Of a DNA stretch of 64,000 nucleotides, positions 1 to 12,395 are shown piece by piece. Every line of letters starts with the position of its first letter. Position 1 is the stretch's first letter. The translations under genes were made by a program, and so were the position numbers. The DNA lies in contig NC_029516.1 in the NCBI RefSeq assembly GCF_001577835.2, forward strand, positions 22,565,648-22,629,647, read 5' to 3'. This stretch comes from Coturnix japonica (lineage: Eukaryota; Chordata; Aves; Galliformes; Phasianidae). A model generated the notes under the pieces. That model saw only the letters and a list, made by a program, of their open reading frames with translations. It did not search any database and was not told the DNA's origin.

Positions 1-3000
1 TGGAAAGCACTGTGCTGGGCCTGGAGAAGATAACTATTTGTCAGGGCTATTCTGCACAATTTTTGTTCTGAAAGCACCACGCATTTGCAAGATGTGATGT
101 TCAGAGAAGTTGCTTGAGCCATCACATAGCAAGTATCATCACTGAAACCACTGAAGGACTCTATATTGAGGCTTCTTTCTTCAAAACAGATTTTCCAGGG
201 TGAAGTAGCCTTACTCTGACAAGCAGAAGGAGCATTAGTCAGTGTCAGTCAGACTATAAATTCTCAATAAACACATTTCAGCCAAATAGGCTTTTGCTCT
301 GTCAGCAGAATATCACAGATTCAAGATCAATGAAGTAAAAATTCACATGCAAGGTTTCCCACAGCACTGACACATGGCCTACAGTGGGACATAAACTCTA
401 TTCATTCACTGTTTTCAGTGAGGGTGTTAAACAGTTGAGAAAATGAGAGTTGGAAAGACAAAAAAAATCACACAAAACAGGAAGTTCTTGAAAATGCTTG
501 AATTTGTACCTACTATTCAAATTTAACAATAGGCTGTGCGACAGTGGCGTGCTTGGTATAATAGCCAGTAGGAGTATCAGATACAGAAGGAAAATCCGCT
601 GCTAAAAGAGAATTCTATCCTTATAATTGTCATCATGTCACGCATTTCATTTCATCGTTCACTTTTGATCGTGACTGCTTCACATCTGCAGAAATCACCT
701 CCGAACTTCTGGTCTAAGAAACGATGATCATTGTTTCCTTGTTACTCATGCCTATGTCACACAGCAAAAAGCCCATTCAAAGACATGAGGAAAAGTCCAA
801 CACAACGGAAAGGACAAATGAGTCCAGCATGTTTGTGGCTGCAACCAGAGCACATTTACTGGCTGAATTCTGTGTGCTTTTGTAATCTCACTGTCATCAT
901 TTGCAGTGTGCTTGCTTGCTGTGTTGTTAAGCTGAGAATGCTTTTGGCGTGATACTTCACTTATCATGTTTTCACAGCACTTAGCAAAGAATTTTCAGTT
1001 TGTTGATATTTTGCTACCAAAGCAAGAGTAAAATATATAAAGCGTAAAGCTGTGAAGATTTATGACTTAAAATTGGTTTAGATTAGTATTTTCAAATATT
1101 ATTTTTCTAATCTGAGGACTGCCTTCCTGGATTTACAGCTTGTGTGTCACATTTTACTGTTGCACCCTGTGTTATGGATACCTGGGCCTGGTCTCACCCT
1201 GCCTCTGCTCAGACTCTGAGTGGAGCTACCAACATCAGAAGTACGCTCACACTGGGATCCTTGTGCAGTCAATGCAGGGAGATGAAGATTGTGCTTGAAA
1301 TCTCTTGCCTGTCCATAAAGCCTCTGAGCAAAAGCCTGGAGAAGGGACTTCCACTTTCCTCAACCATAACATTGATGTGAGTTTGTGTGACTTACACTGT
1401 CCAAATTTTTGTTATCAAGTACAGTCATATTTAAGTCAGAAATTATGGAGGATGTTAATACATGGAAATTTAACATTGCTGCAGAAGCTAAAAACAGTTT
1501 AAAAATATTTGTAAAAACAATGCCATCAATGTTGTTTTCAAAAATATCTTTGACTATGTGTATGAACTATTTACGATAACAACAGCAAAAAATGTATCTC
1601 TAGAACCAGGATGTACCACATTCTAGTTTTATGGCTAGAAGGACCATAGGTCTGTTAGAAATTGCATGTTTTTCCAGCATCTGGGAGCCCGAGAAAGTCT
1701 GCTCTGAGGTATCATGAGATGTATTTCTGCTTTCTTTACACACCCCACATTAGGAAGCTAGATTCCAAATCATCCTGATATTCAGAGACAAGAGAACATC
1801 CACAAAGAAATAAAACCAGAAAAACAATTCTTTAATGGATATGCTAAATACTTCCTCTCTCTCTCTTATTTTTTCAGGAAGTAAACGCTGAGGTGGAGCT
1901 CTGGGACTGCCCTCCTTAAATAATACCCACAATTATTTAGTAAAAAATCATTCATTGAAAAAATTTATCAGCAGTAGCAAGGATTCATAAAAGATTAGGA
2001 TAAATAGACAAATTTCTGAGGCAGAAATCTCAGCATTTTTTGCCTTTAAATCAAGAAAACGTTTCTTACTGAAAGATATATGATCTTTTGGCTGCAATTT
2101 ATGAGGTTCAGTGCAAGAATTACTGGGTAACACTTGATGGCCCATGCTATGCAGGTCAGATTAAATGATCACAATGGCCCTTGACCTTAGCAGCTACTAA
2201 TCTTTCATGAGAGCAAAGCCATAAAAGACAGATGAACTGTAATAAAGAGGAATTGGAGTCTCTGGAGGACTATTTAAGGAATGTCTCAAATTAGCTAATG
2301 CAAGAAAGAGACCTTTTCTAATAGGAAAGCCTTAAAATCATTGCACTTCCATAGATCTTTTATGTATATATTCATATTTCATTTTGATAATAAGAGAAAT
2401 TGAATGTTGGTTAAAAATACAGTTTGAGTCCCTTTGGCCTCCCCAGATCTGTTCCAGATTTCTCAAGGTGGGATATGGGGTGGAGATGCTTCAGTAGATC
2501 TTTTTGGGAATAAGACCTGGGAGTTTCTCCCAGTTGTTGGTAAAACCTAGCCAAAAGAATACGATGCTGTGCTCAGGGAAAGCTTGATCAGGAGAGAAAA
2601 GGAGGTATTTAGGTCTTTGGACCTGATCATGGTGAGCCTGGGAGGCTGCTGGAAACAACAAGATGCTTGGAGCCCTGTAAGATATGCAGAGGAAAAAATG
2701 GGCCTGGCCTAAGGGACTGGGCCCAGGAATCACAAAGACTTTACAGAAATGCCTGTGATTTACTGTGGGAGGAATCTGGATGAGACACAACTAAAGAAGC
2801 TTCTTTTTATTTACTGATAGTCTTGGCCAGCAGGGCTGTGTACTCCCATGGGATGCACTGAGAAAGTCTTGTGATGGCCTCGGGACGAACAGAAGATGTG
2901 TGAGAAATGTCTTCAAATAGACCAAAGTTTTCTGCCTAGAAAGTCAAAGGAGTCAAAACTTCCAAGGAGTGAAGCATCAGAAAATGTAAACTGTTTCTAG

Positions 3001-5959
3001 CCTGTGGATCTTATGTGAAGGAAGAACACCGAAAGACTGCTGTGCCTGATTTCCAGGGAAAACCACCCAGGAAATTGATGTTGAGCTTACAGTGCAGCTG
3101 CAAGTTGGTTGAGATAAGTCACTGAAGACAGCAAAGACACAAAAGATATAAAAAAGACACACAGAAATCACACAGACTGATGTGATAGGGAGGGCTAGTG
3201 AGACAGAAAGTGAGAAGAAAACAGAAGAAAGAGACCTTCTGTTTTGTATGCTTTAATACTGCAAGGAAACAATATGAAAAAGTGATTGTCTGACGAATGA
3301 AAGTAACTCAATAAGAATGAAAGGTAGTGTGACAGTCTCTTTTGATCTACGCTATAATTGAACAAATGTATTGCAGTCTCACATATGGCACTGTGTGCTA
3401 TGGAACCTGAAATGGAACAGTGCATCTCTCCCTAAATACACCTTGTCTTTGACATTCATTTCCATCATCTCATGGATCTTCCATAACTCCCTACAAACTA
3501 TTTCTGGGGTGATTCATTAAAAATCCTGGGCATACTGATACCCTGTAACTGAGTGCTGATGAGTGGCAGCAGTGTAGCTGCAGTACCTAGTTCTCACTGA
3601 GGATCTCATCTGAATAACATAACTTGCCAAACAACTCTCATCAGAGAGCACAAAACTCAGGTCATTTTGAGGCATTTTGTAGTGGAGGCTCCTCCTCTGA
3701 GCCCAGTTTCTGACAACTGAGGTAAAGCTGAAAGAAATTTTCTTTCTGGTTGTTCCATCACCAGGCAGAAAGCTGAAGGTAACATTTCCTGATGCATTTC
3801 CACCTCTGGCAGCTCAGGCCATCATATATCCCAGTGCTGGCTCTCTCCTGTGTTAGTCCCAAGAGCAGACCTGTTCTTCCTTTCTACTCCTTCATATGGT
3901 ACCTAGTGGATATCATTCCCACAGTCATAATCCTATTATATGCATGAAAGAATCCAGTGGCTTTCCTAATATCAGCATCTTTCAGTTATTATAGCTTTTG
4001 TAGTAAACTGTGGTTGAGGCTGACAGGTCGAGATTTTCCCACAGGGATATTTAAGTGAGGTGAAGTTAGAAGATGAAGTTAGGTGAACTGTTTTTCTTTC
4101 CTAAATGCTTTCCATTCAGCCTTGGCTAAGAGTGCATTACAGAATGTGTTTGTGTCTTGCTGCAAGTTGCATTCTTCTTGTTTGGGCTGCTGATTCACTG
4201 TCCTAAACCAGGTCAAGATGTGGGAAAGATTCCTGAAGGCTGTCCATTAGGTTATTAGTAAAAAGGCAATGGACTGAGTTTTACAGCAAATGGCAAATGA
4301 ATTGAGCCCAGCTTGACAGTTTTATTTCTTGTCATCAAATAGAAGTTTTTGACTGTTGCACACTCCTTTTGTAAGCTTATTCATCAAGGTCTGACTCTGT
4401 TGCTCTGAAGCAGAACTGAATTAGGCAATCACAAAGAAAGACTCGAGGTTTCCTTCCACAAAAATCAAATAATAACTTGGGAGTGAAGGGAAAGGAGAAA
4501 AGCTATTGCTGTGATCCCCATGTGGTTTCCTTTTTAGGAAGAATATGTGATTCCACTGTCCATATCACCTCCTTTTGATCAACAGTCAAACAATGTATAG
4601 AGAAGGGGATGTGGCTGCATTCTTCAGACTTTCTGCATGTGATTTTATTCCCATTTAAAAGTTACTGAAATACGGCACATAAAGAACAAAGTTCTTTAAA
4701 GTATGGCAGAAGATGGATGGTGTCATTTATCAACTGGGGAACTTACTCTGAAACAAGGCTCATTCCTCAGAATGCTCTTCACAACAGGGTGAAGATTGTT
4801 GTATTTCATACATAATCCATCTGCAGTGGCTTGTTTTGCTCCTCTGCAAAGAGATCATAGCTCATATTAATCTTTTCCTGGTTAGAATATGCAAATAAAT
4901 TCATTCCTTCTCTAGCTAAAACACAGAAGTCTTTATCCCTCATGCCAAAAAGCAGATAAATTTGCAGTTTTCCATGTGCACATCCTCTATTATTTGGGAG
5001 CATTTAGGAGCACACCAGTGGCTTAGACAAATGAAACAGTTTTTTAAACATGATTCCTAGGAATTCTAGGTTGTTTCCCTGATTTGGGTACAGGAGACAG
5101 GGGGCAGAGAATTTACGTCACTGAATTTATAGACTGCACATAAGTCTTCCAGATGGACGTGATACTGTTTAATTTAAGCATATAATACAGCCAAAAGATA
5201 CATCTTTACCTTACAGAACATAAATTACAACTAGGCGATCTTCTCATGTGTTTAAGAAGTGCTCTGCATGTGAAGAATTCAGGTCAGGAAGTTATAATGC
5301 TTCCTAAACACAAGTGTTTAGGTATCTTGCAGGTTTATTGTCTTTGGAAAGTCAAATGCTTCCCAATAATACTCTTCTGGTACAATAAATATGCACAAAA
5401 CTTTGTTTTCCTGAAAGCAGTAAAGCACAGGGAGGGCCAAATTTCTTACATCACAGAGAACAATTTGAAAGAAGACTTTCCTGGCTTTTCCTCCATGCAA
5501 CACTCACTGCTTGTCTCCCTTTCTGATCCTGGCTATTTCTAATGTATAGACATAGCATATACTTCTCCAGCAGTCACTGTTAGTGCCTGCCCTGCAGAAG
5601 CCAATTGCCAAGCTTTTTCTCTCCATTTGCACTCAGTCACACCAAGTGAGCTGAATGAAAAGAGGAAATAGGCCCAGGATCTGATAGATCTCATGAGACA
5701 TGAAAAGGCTTCAGAGGATAGGTAAAGCAGAACTTTTTCTCTTGCTATTATAATCTCTAATCAGATGCAGATAGTTGGAAATGATATTAGGGATTAAAGG
5801 TACAGTAAAATATTAACTAGAAAGACCATGTGTCTGTAACCAGCCCAACAATAAATAGCAGTAGGAAAAGCAATAACATAATTTTATTGTATTAGTAATT
5901 GATTTGTCATCATATTATCAAAGTTGGATTTAATTAACTGCACTTTTCCTTCTCTTACA
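1..5959. other. Intergenic, nothing recognised
   Basis: AT-rich, apparently unique sequence. The short open frames here lack codon bias, domains or splice context. It lies downstream of TES, in the direction where CAV2 is expected in other amniotes, but no caveolin sequence was seen. Confidence 0.7.
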
Positions 5960-6262
5960 CACTTTAGGTATTGGACGGCTTCTCTCAAGTCTCCTTGGAA
6001 CCTTCTCCTCTCAAGGCTGAACAACCCCAACTCTTTCAGATTATCTTCACAGGAGAGATGCTGCAGCTTTCTGAGCATCTTCATGGCACCTCTCTGGACT
6101 CACTCTAACAGGTTCACATCATTTTGCACCTCCATTGCTGAATGCAGTACTGCAGGTGGGACCTCATATGGGCAGAGCAGGGGAGAATCATCATCTCCTT
6201 CGCCCTGCTAGATACACTTATTTTGATGCAGACCAGTATTTGGTTGGCTTGGCTTTGAATCC
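5960..6262 (-). mobile_element. CR1 LINE fragment
   Basis: On the minus strand this encodes the C-terminal part of the CR1 reverse transcriptase protein, with LQHLSCEDNLKELGLFSLERRR followed by a GDL..AVQYLK segment. The plus strand shows CTGAACAACCCCAACTCT and CTCTCTGGACTCACTC, the usual reverse-complement landmarks. The 3' end and tail are not preserved, and the frame is interrupted. Confidence 0.85.
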
Positions 6263-6680
6263 TTTGTAATTTTTTACCCCTCTGAAATTGTCTAAGTCTA
6301 CATCTCTGTTCTTAATCCAAATATACTTCAACTCCCATCTTGCTACTACTATGACACAAAAAAGTAACATATAAAAGTTGCACCCATTAGGGGCTTGAGG
6401 TCTTTTTCAGGTTGGTATTATGCTGCTCTTTAGGTTCCTAAAACCCCGCTTTTCTGATAGAGTTTTCTTTGTAATTATTTAAGAGCACCTTAATGTCATG
6501 AGGCTTTTCCTTGATGCTGAAGTCTGCAGCTAAAATGTCATAGCTCTATATTTTTCACCTTTTTTTCTCAATTCCATTATAATTTCACAATTTCATGATT
6601 TACATTATACTCAGTAAGATGTCTTTGCCTTGGTTTCATTCAGTTTTCTTAAGACAGGAATCTGCTATCTGTCAATGTGC

Positions 6681-6709
6681 TTTTTTTTTTTTTTTTTTTT
6701 TTTTTTTTT
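6681..6709. repeat. Poly(T) tract of 29
   Basis: An uninterrupted run of 29 T lies about 120 bp left of the first composite SINE. No retroposed sequence is recognisable next to it. Confidence 0.95.
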
Positions 6710-6829
6710 CTCCTTTCTGTTTTATTTTCATTTGCCAAAATGCCCCAAAAGAATCATTTTGTCATTTGACACCCTGCTTAGAGGCAAGACAGAAAAGAAA
6801 GCACTTCAAGGCCACATGATCACATGATT

Positions 6830-7012
6830 GTGTGCCCCAGTGGCGCAGTGGTAGGAATGCCGCCTTGCAACACTGGGGCCTGGGGTTCGAATTCCCCCCG
6901 TGGCGCAAGTGGTAGAAGTGCCGCTCTGCAGCACAGAGGCTCGAATCCCGGGGGTTGGACTCGATGATCTCTAAGGTCCCTTCCAACCCGCACGAGACTA
7001 TGAAATTATGAT
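6830..7012 (+). mobile_element. Composite SINE: two tRNA-like units plus CR1 tail (copy 1)
   Basis: Two related tRNA-like units lie in tandem with a period of about 60 bp. Unit 1 (6840-6899) has an A-box-like TGGCGCAGTGG and a B-box-like GGTTCGAATTCC. Unit 2 (6900-6955) has TGGCGCAAGTGG and GGCTCGAATCC. The last 60 bp (GGTTGGACTCGATGATC, CCTTCCAACC, then ACTATGA) match CR1 3' ends, which implies that CR1 reverse transcriptase moved it. ATGATCAC occurs at 6816-6823 and 7008-7015 and could be a target duplication, though the right copy overlaps the tail repeat. It is not a functional tRNA gene: it is dimeric, and neither unit closes into a clear acceptor stem. Confidence 0.8.
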
Positions 7013-7478
7013 CACTTTATCCTCCTAAGTCAGGCTGGACAACAGGCAGAGCTTAGTAGGAAAAAATCACAGCACTAAGAGCACTTTGCTCACAAAGTTA
7101 GGTGTTGTATCTGCAGTAGCAGTGCTGTCACTGCCTTTGAACACCTTGCCCTCTCTCAAAGAGCACATCTCAAAGGCAGTTCTCGAAGTCTCTACACCAA
7201 CACTGCACAAAACTTGAGAACATAAAATCTCCTCACCTTTTCACCCTCTCTTGACTTGGAGATACGAGGACCATCAAGCAGTCATTTCATTGCTAGCTGT
7301 AGGTTTTACACTGCTGCCAATTTCATTGAGAGAGCTACTGCAAACACTCTCTCTGGCCATTTTGGTTAATAAAAGCTCCAGAGGCCTTCCTCCATCTCAT
7401 ATTCAGAGGGATGCAATTTATGGTTCTTCAGTAACAAGTCTGTATTTCAAATATTATTTTTGTTTACAGAATCACATC

Positions 7479-7537
7479 TTTTTTTTTTGTTTGTTTGTTG
7501 TTCTTTTTGTTTGTTTATTTATTTATTTTTTTTTAAA
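7479..7537. repeat. T-rich TTTG and TTTA simple repeat
   Basis: Runs of T, then TTTG units, then TTTA units, then T again, forming a low-complexity stretch. Confidence 0.8.
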
Positions 7538-9744
7538 TCTATTGTGGTAATCTTCTCAAGTTTGTGGACTGGAAATCATTAGGCTGCTTGTTTTTGGGCC
7601 TCTCAAACACAAATAACTCTTCACCTTCCCTTGATCTACTGCAATCCCCTGTTTTCTTTTCCTTTAGTCACTGCTGTGGGCTTTGCTCTCTCTGTAGGCT
7701 TTTTTCTTTTTTTTTGGAGGCTGAGGACCTTTAATCAGAGAAATCCTTTAGTAGTGCACATGTAGCTCATGCACTCAAATTGAAGTCCCCCAGCCCTGTG
7801 TGTTGTGTATGCTTACAGTGCACCTCTTTAGAGATTTATGATATGCAAAAGAAACAAGAGGCTACATATTTCCAAAGCCTTTACTTAATTCCTCTCTATT
7901 CAATTTACTTGTATTCATTACATTATTCCTCACTTCCTTTCGTAAACGAATGTCCTACTCACAGGAAGTTGTAAGACTGTACATAAGTTTTTTTCCTACT
8001 TATATTTCTGAGCTTCTTATTTTCCAAGTTTAGGTGAGAATCCTCAGTGTGTCTATTATCTATTATCCCTGGGTCCCGCTATTCCTTCCAGAGCCGTTGC
8101 TATTCGTTGCATTAGTGGCACATCCCACTCCTGCAGAAGACCTGCTGTGCTCCATTAATATGATATGTTAAGAAGCTCTCTTAAGCTGCCCATGCCCACA
8201 GATGTGCCAAGACATTTAGTTTTGTGGAAGATAAAAAACAAACTTACAAAATATCCAAAGAGTTAGGGAAAAATTGTGTCCAATATGTTGAAATGAAGAA
8301 GGAAAGAACAACAACAGAATGGCAACCAGAAGATTTCAACTATTTCTTTTTAGCTCAGCTCCTCAGCAATAAACCCATGATTTATTTTCTACGACAGTTT
8401 TCAGGATTTGGCCAAGAAGATGAAATTTGAAATGAATTATGCTAGCATAGTTTTATTCCAGCCACTGAATCACTTTTATCTGCCTGCTTATTTTTATGGC
8501 TCCATTCAACGCTGTACATGTAAGCCTCTCAAGTAATTATGGGTTCATAATGACAACACTTCTTCAAGGTGGAGAATTATTAACATCTTAGTGTAACTGG
8601 GGAACTGAGGTGCAGTAAAATTAGCTTCTTGCACAAGGTCAAGTAAGGAGTTTCAGAGACTCAGTCCCAGTTCACTGACTTTTCTCTCCCATTTTTACAG
8701 ATTTATATATATCCTCCTTTTAGCTTTTGAGTGCTTTTTAACTATTAAATGACAGATTGATAGCATTTCATTCATTTATTTTGAAAACGTCTCAAAATAT
8801 TTTGTCCTCTTGACAGACATGCTGAACTGGGATGCCCAGTGTTCAGACAAATGTGACATACCTTCTCCAGTTTGTTTCAAATAGCAATTATAACTATTTC
8901 TGTTATAAACTGGTTGATGCTGTTCTGCTTTTTAGAGCCATGTAGGGTCTATAAAGGTCTTTAAGTATTCACATTCTTCCCAGATCCTGATTGTTTGACT
9001 ACAGAGTCATTCTGTTTCTTTTTCTGGCTTGGACAACACCAGGGAAAGCATGTCTAATTAGATGCCTGGACAACTGACTGAATCTGGGCTTAAATTTTCT
9101 TTTCTGTTTTTAATAAATAATAATAACTTAAAAAATAATCAAAAATTGACAGTTCAGTTCCATGATGGGTTTTGGTACAAAAGATCTCAAATATGAAGTA
9201 CTGACTGATGATGTAGGTGTTTATCTCTGGACTGACTACTTTTATCTTTAGGCCACTGTTATTATTTTCTCATTCAATTTATGCTCAACTTAGATTACTC
9301 TTCTTCCATGCAATTTCCGTATATTAGCTGGGGACCAAGTGCATATGGGGTCAGGAATGTTAATTATGGGAATTAAAGTTAGCTGAGAAATGGCAAAGAT
9401 CTTCCTTATCACAATGAAGAAAATTTCCAGTGGGCTGTGATGTTTCTTGGTAAGACCTGCTCTTCAGACCGGAAATCTTAGAGAATGAAATAGTTTTGAT
9501 GAGGTACAAAAATAGACAGTAGGGGAATGAGCACATTTGGTGAAGTCCTACCTAGTTAATGGCACCAGGAATTTACTCATTGACTTGAAAGAATGAGTAA
9601 ATTCACTCACTTAAAAAATGCAGTGGATGAACAGCTTTCTTATTTTTTATAGTAATGTATTTTTATTACCTCGTTTTCAAGATTTTAAGAAACCATTTAA
9701 TGACACCCAGCTTTCAAGAGCCTCTTGGTGTGTAGGTTTCTTGG

Positions 9745-9797
9745 GAATAGAATAGAATAGAATAGAATAGAATAGAATAGAATAGAATTAGAATAGA
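9745..9797. repeat. AATAG pentanucleotide microsatellite
   Basis: About nine tandem AATAG units are followed by imperfect AATTAG and AATAGAAA. It could be an expanded CR1 tail, because CR1 tails here also contain AGAAT units, but no CR1 body is attached. Confidence 0.9.
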
Positions 9798-12308
9798 AAA
9801 GCAAATCATTCCAATTGAGAGGGTCTTGATCACTGAGTTCAATTGTCAGAGTACTTCAGGGCTAAGCCAAATTGAAAAGCTATAAAAAGGAGCAGTACTC
9901 AGACATTAATCTTTATCTCAGTCCCCATGGCTTTCTCTGCAGGTTTTCCTTTTCAAAAGCTCCCTGTCAACATCCAACCATGCTTCTCCAGGGCTCTGGG
10001 AGGAACCCCCATTTCCTGCACGTACTGAAGGCAGCAGCTATTGGAGATGGGGAGGAGAGGAGAGCATTTATTTCAACAGTGGCTAGCTTCCCAGCTGAAG
10101 AACCAAATTACTCAACTCTCCATGCTGAATTTCTGCCTGTAAATACAGTAAATGCACACCAGCAACTGCCCCAGAGAGGTCCTAGGGCTCCGATCAGCAG
10201 CAGCTGGGGGTCCCACTGCCCAACAGCACCTGTTGGATCTGAGCCTGCTATTGAGTAACCCCACTGTAGTACAAAGGGAGGGTATTTTGGTGGGTACATT
10301 TAATTCTTGCTGGTATTAGTCATAGCCTTGGTGACTCATCGCTCTGGCTCACAGAGTAAAAGCAGATTTACCCTTTATAGGGTTTGGCAGTTGGCAGATG
10401 ATTGTTTTGCCTCTGTGAATCAGGCTTTTATTTATTTAGACTGTAATCAAGAAGGAACTGTCTGTTTTGTGACCTTCTAGGCCAGTGAAAGGGAACAAAG
10501 GATTTCTCTTTATTATTATTATTTTTTGGCATCACGCAGTTAAAAGAACAATGCAAAACTATGATAAAGGGTCATTCCCTGGTTGGCTGGCTGCTTGGGC
10601 TATAGCTGTGCTTAACATTATCCCAGTCAGTCTGAGGAACTCTTTTTTTGTTTTATCAGAAATAACTATTTAAATATAAGGAAAAGTAGATTTCATACTC
10701 TTTAGAATTCATCAGGACAAAGTACTCCCTTCTAGCAGATACCTGGATAACTGCATAACATACATAAAGTTCCTCAACTAATCCTGCTAAGCTTCTGCTG
10801 GACAAAAACTAATGAGTGAGTTTTGCAACGTGCCTGGTGATTGGATGGAGTTTATCCTGCTGGATTTCAGAGAGTCGCATCCAAATCACAGAGAAAAATA
10901 ATCAGACAGCAGGCAGGGACTGTGGTAAAGCAGCTCAAGGACAGCAATTGGGACAGAATGCCCAAAATACATCTAGAGATTGCTCAGTGATAGCGGAGCT
11001 GAAGCAAGTCATAAAAAGCTAAGAATAACTGTCCAGAAAAAATTAACCAGTTAGCACTTCTCCACATAAGGAGAAAATGCTGTTTGGAAAGTTCATGCAG
11101 TACCTTAAATTTGCATTTTGTTTAAAGAAAATGGCTTCATCGGTGTGAAGAGCAGTAATTCACTCCTTGCTCTTGGCACTCCGTAGGCATTTCACTGAGA
11201 CCTGTAAATGATCTGCAATATGTTCAGGGGATGCCAACAAGTATTATTCATCGCTACAGCTGCATTTGCTGCATAGCTTTCAAAGATGGTTGTTTCGAAA
11301 TATTTTTCCCCTCCAATGTTCAGCTAGAGAATGGTTTCAAATGCATTGAGAAATCATGGTGCTTAGTGATCCTCAGATAAACTTAACTTCATCAACAGCA
11401 AAGTAAAAAAGAGGTCTTTTTTCATCCTTATTTTAAGAGGTTTTCATTAAAGTTCCCTGAATTTAACAAACATAAAGCAGGTCTGGGACAGGCTAAGTGC
11501 ATGTGGGTCTCCATGTAATCACTGGTGGTGGTTGCATGTGAGCTCTGAGCATTGCATCCATGAAGGAAGGGTTTCTTGTCCTCCTGATTGCATTTCTGTA
11601 TGTCCGCATTGCAAAGATCACTAATATGTTCTTTTAATAAGGGTGTCAGTTGAGGAGAAGAAATTGAAAAAACTCTAGAATGTTGAGTTATTTACATGAG
11701 AAGCTGTATTGCTGCGTATCCCATGCTTCTTTTAAACCAGTGCTTTCTGGCACAAGAGAAAGCTTCAGCTTTGAGATAGGCAAAAAATCTCCATTAGGTA
11801 TAAATAACGTATAACAGCTTAATCAGTTTGGAGCAGATGATTCCCAAGCAAGGTAAATTCTCACGAGAAATTTCTGCAAAGATTTTGATACTCTTAGCAG
11901 TTTGAGAGTACTTTCCAGCAAAAAAGTGTCCAGGTTAAAGGACTACTGGTGAGAAATAGTTTCACTAGCAGACAATGAGCGATCTCCAAAAATCTCTTTC
12001 ACCTCTCTATTTTTACCTAATACAGAAGAGATGAAATGATAAAATTATAACTGTGGATCTGAACTCAAGATACAATTTAAGAGAAGTTCTGTTCTATTTC
12101 TACTGAAGCCAAAGGGAGATCCCAGTTCATACTCAGCTCTAAAAGCTTTTGTTGCTGCTGTGGTTGGCTTTCATGTATTAAGGAATGTACATAGAGCACA
12201 TTCCCAAATTCTTCACTTAGAGTCTGATAATAAAACTTCACGCCACTGAGATCATATTTTAGTGTGGCTTCAGCTGAAATACTCCTGAAGAAAATGTTAT
12301 TGAATTTC

Positions 12309-12395
12309 ATAGCGTGTGATCATCCAGTCCAACCATTCACCTGTTACCAATAGCTCCCACTAAACCATGTCCCTCAACACAACATGAACATAAAT
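12309..12395 (-). mobile_element. CR1 LINE 3' fragment
   Basis: The stretch GATCATCCAGTCCAACCATTC, then CCAATAGCTCCCACTAAACC and ATGTCCCTCAACAC, is the 3' end of a galliform CR1 subfamily, read as its reverse complement. The same subfamily is present in longer form at 43023. About 85 bp remain. Confidence 0.85.

Noticed and set aside
6841-6955. Functional tRNA genes
   Set aside because: A and B boxes are present, but the units are dimeric, fused to a CR1 tail and repeated at 15047 with the same tail. Neither unit gives a clear 7-bp acceptor stem.
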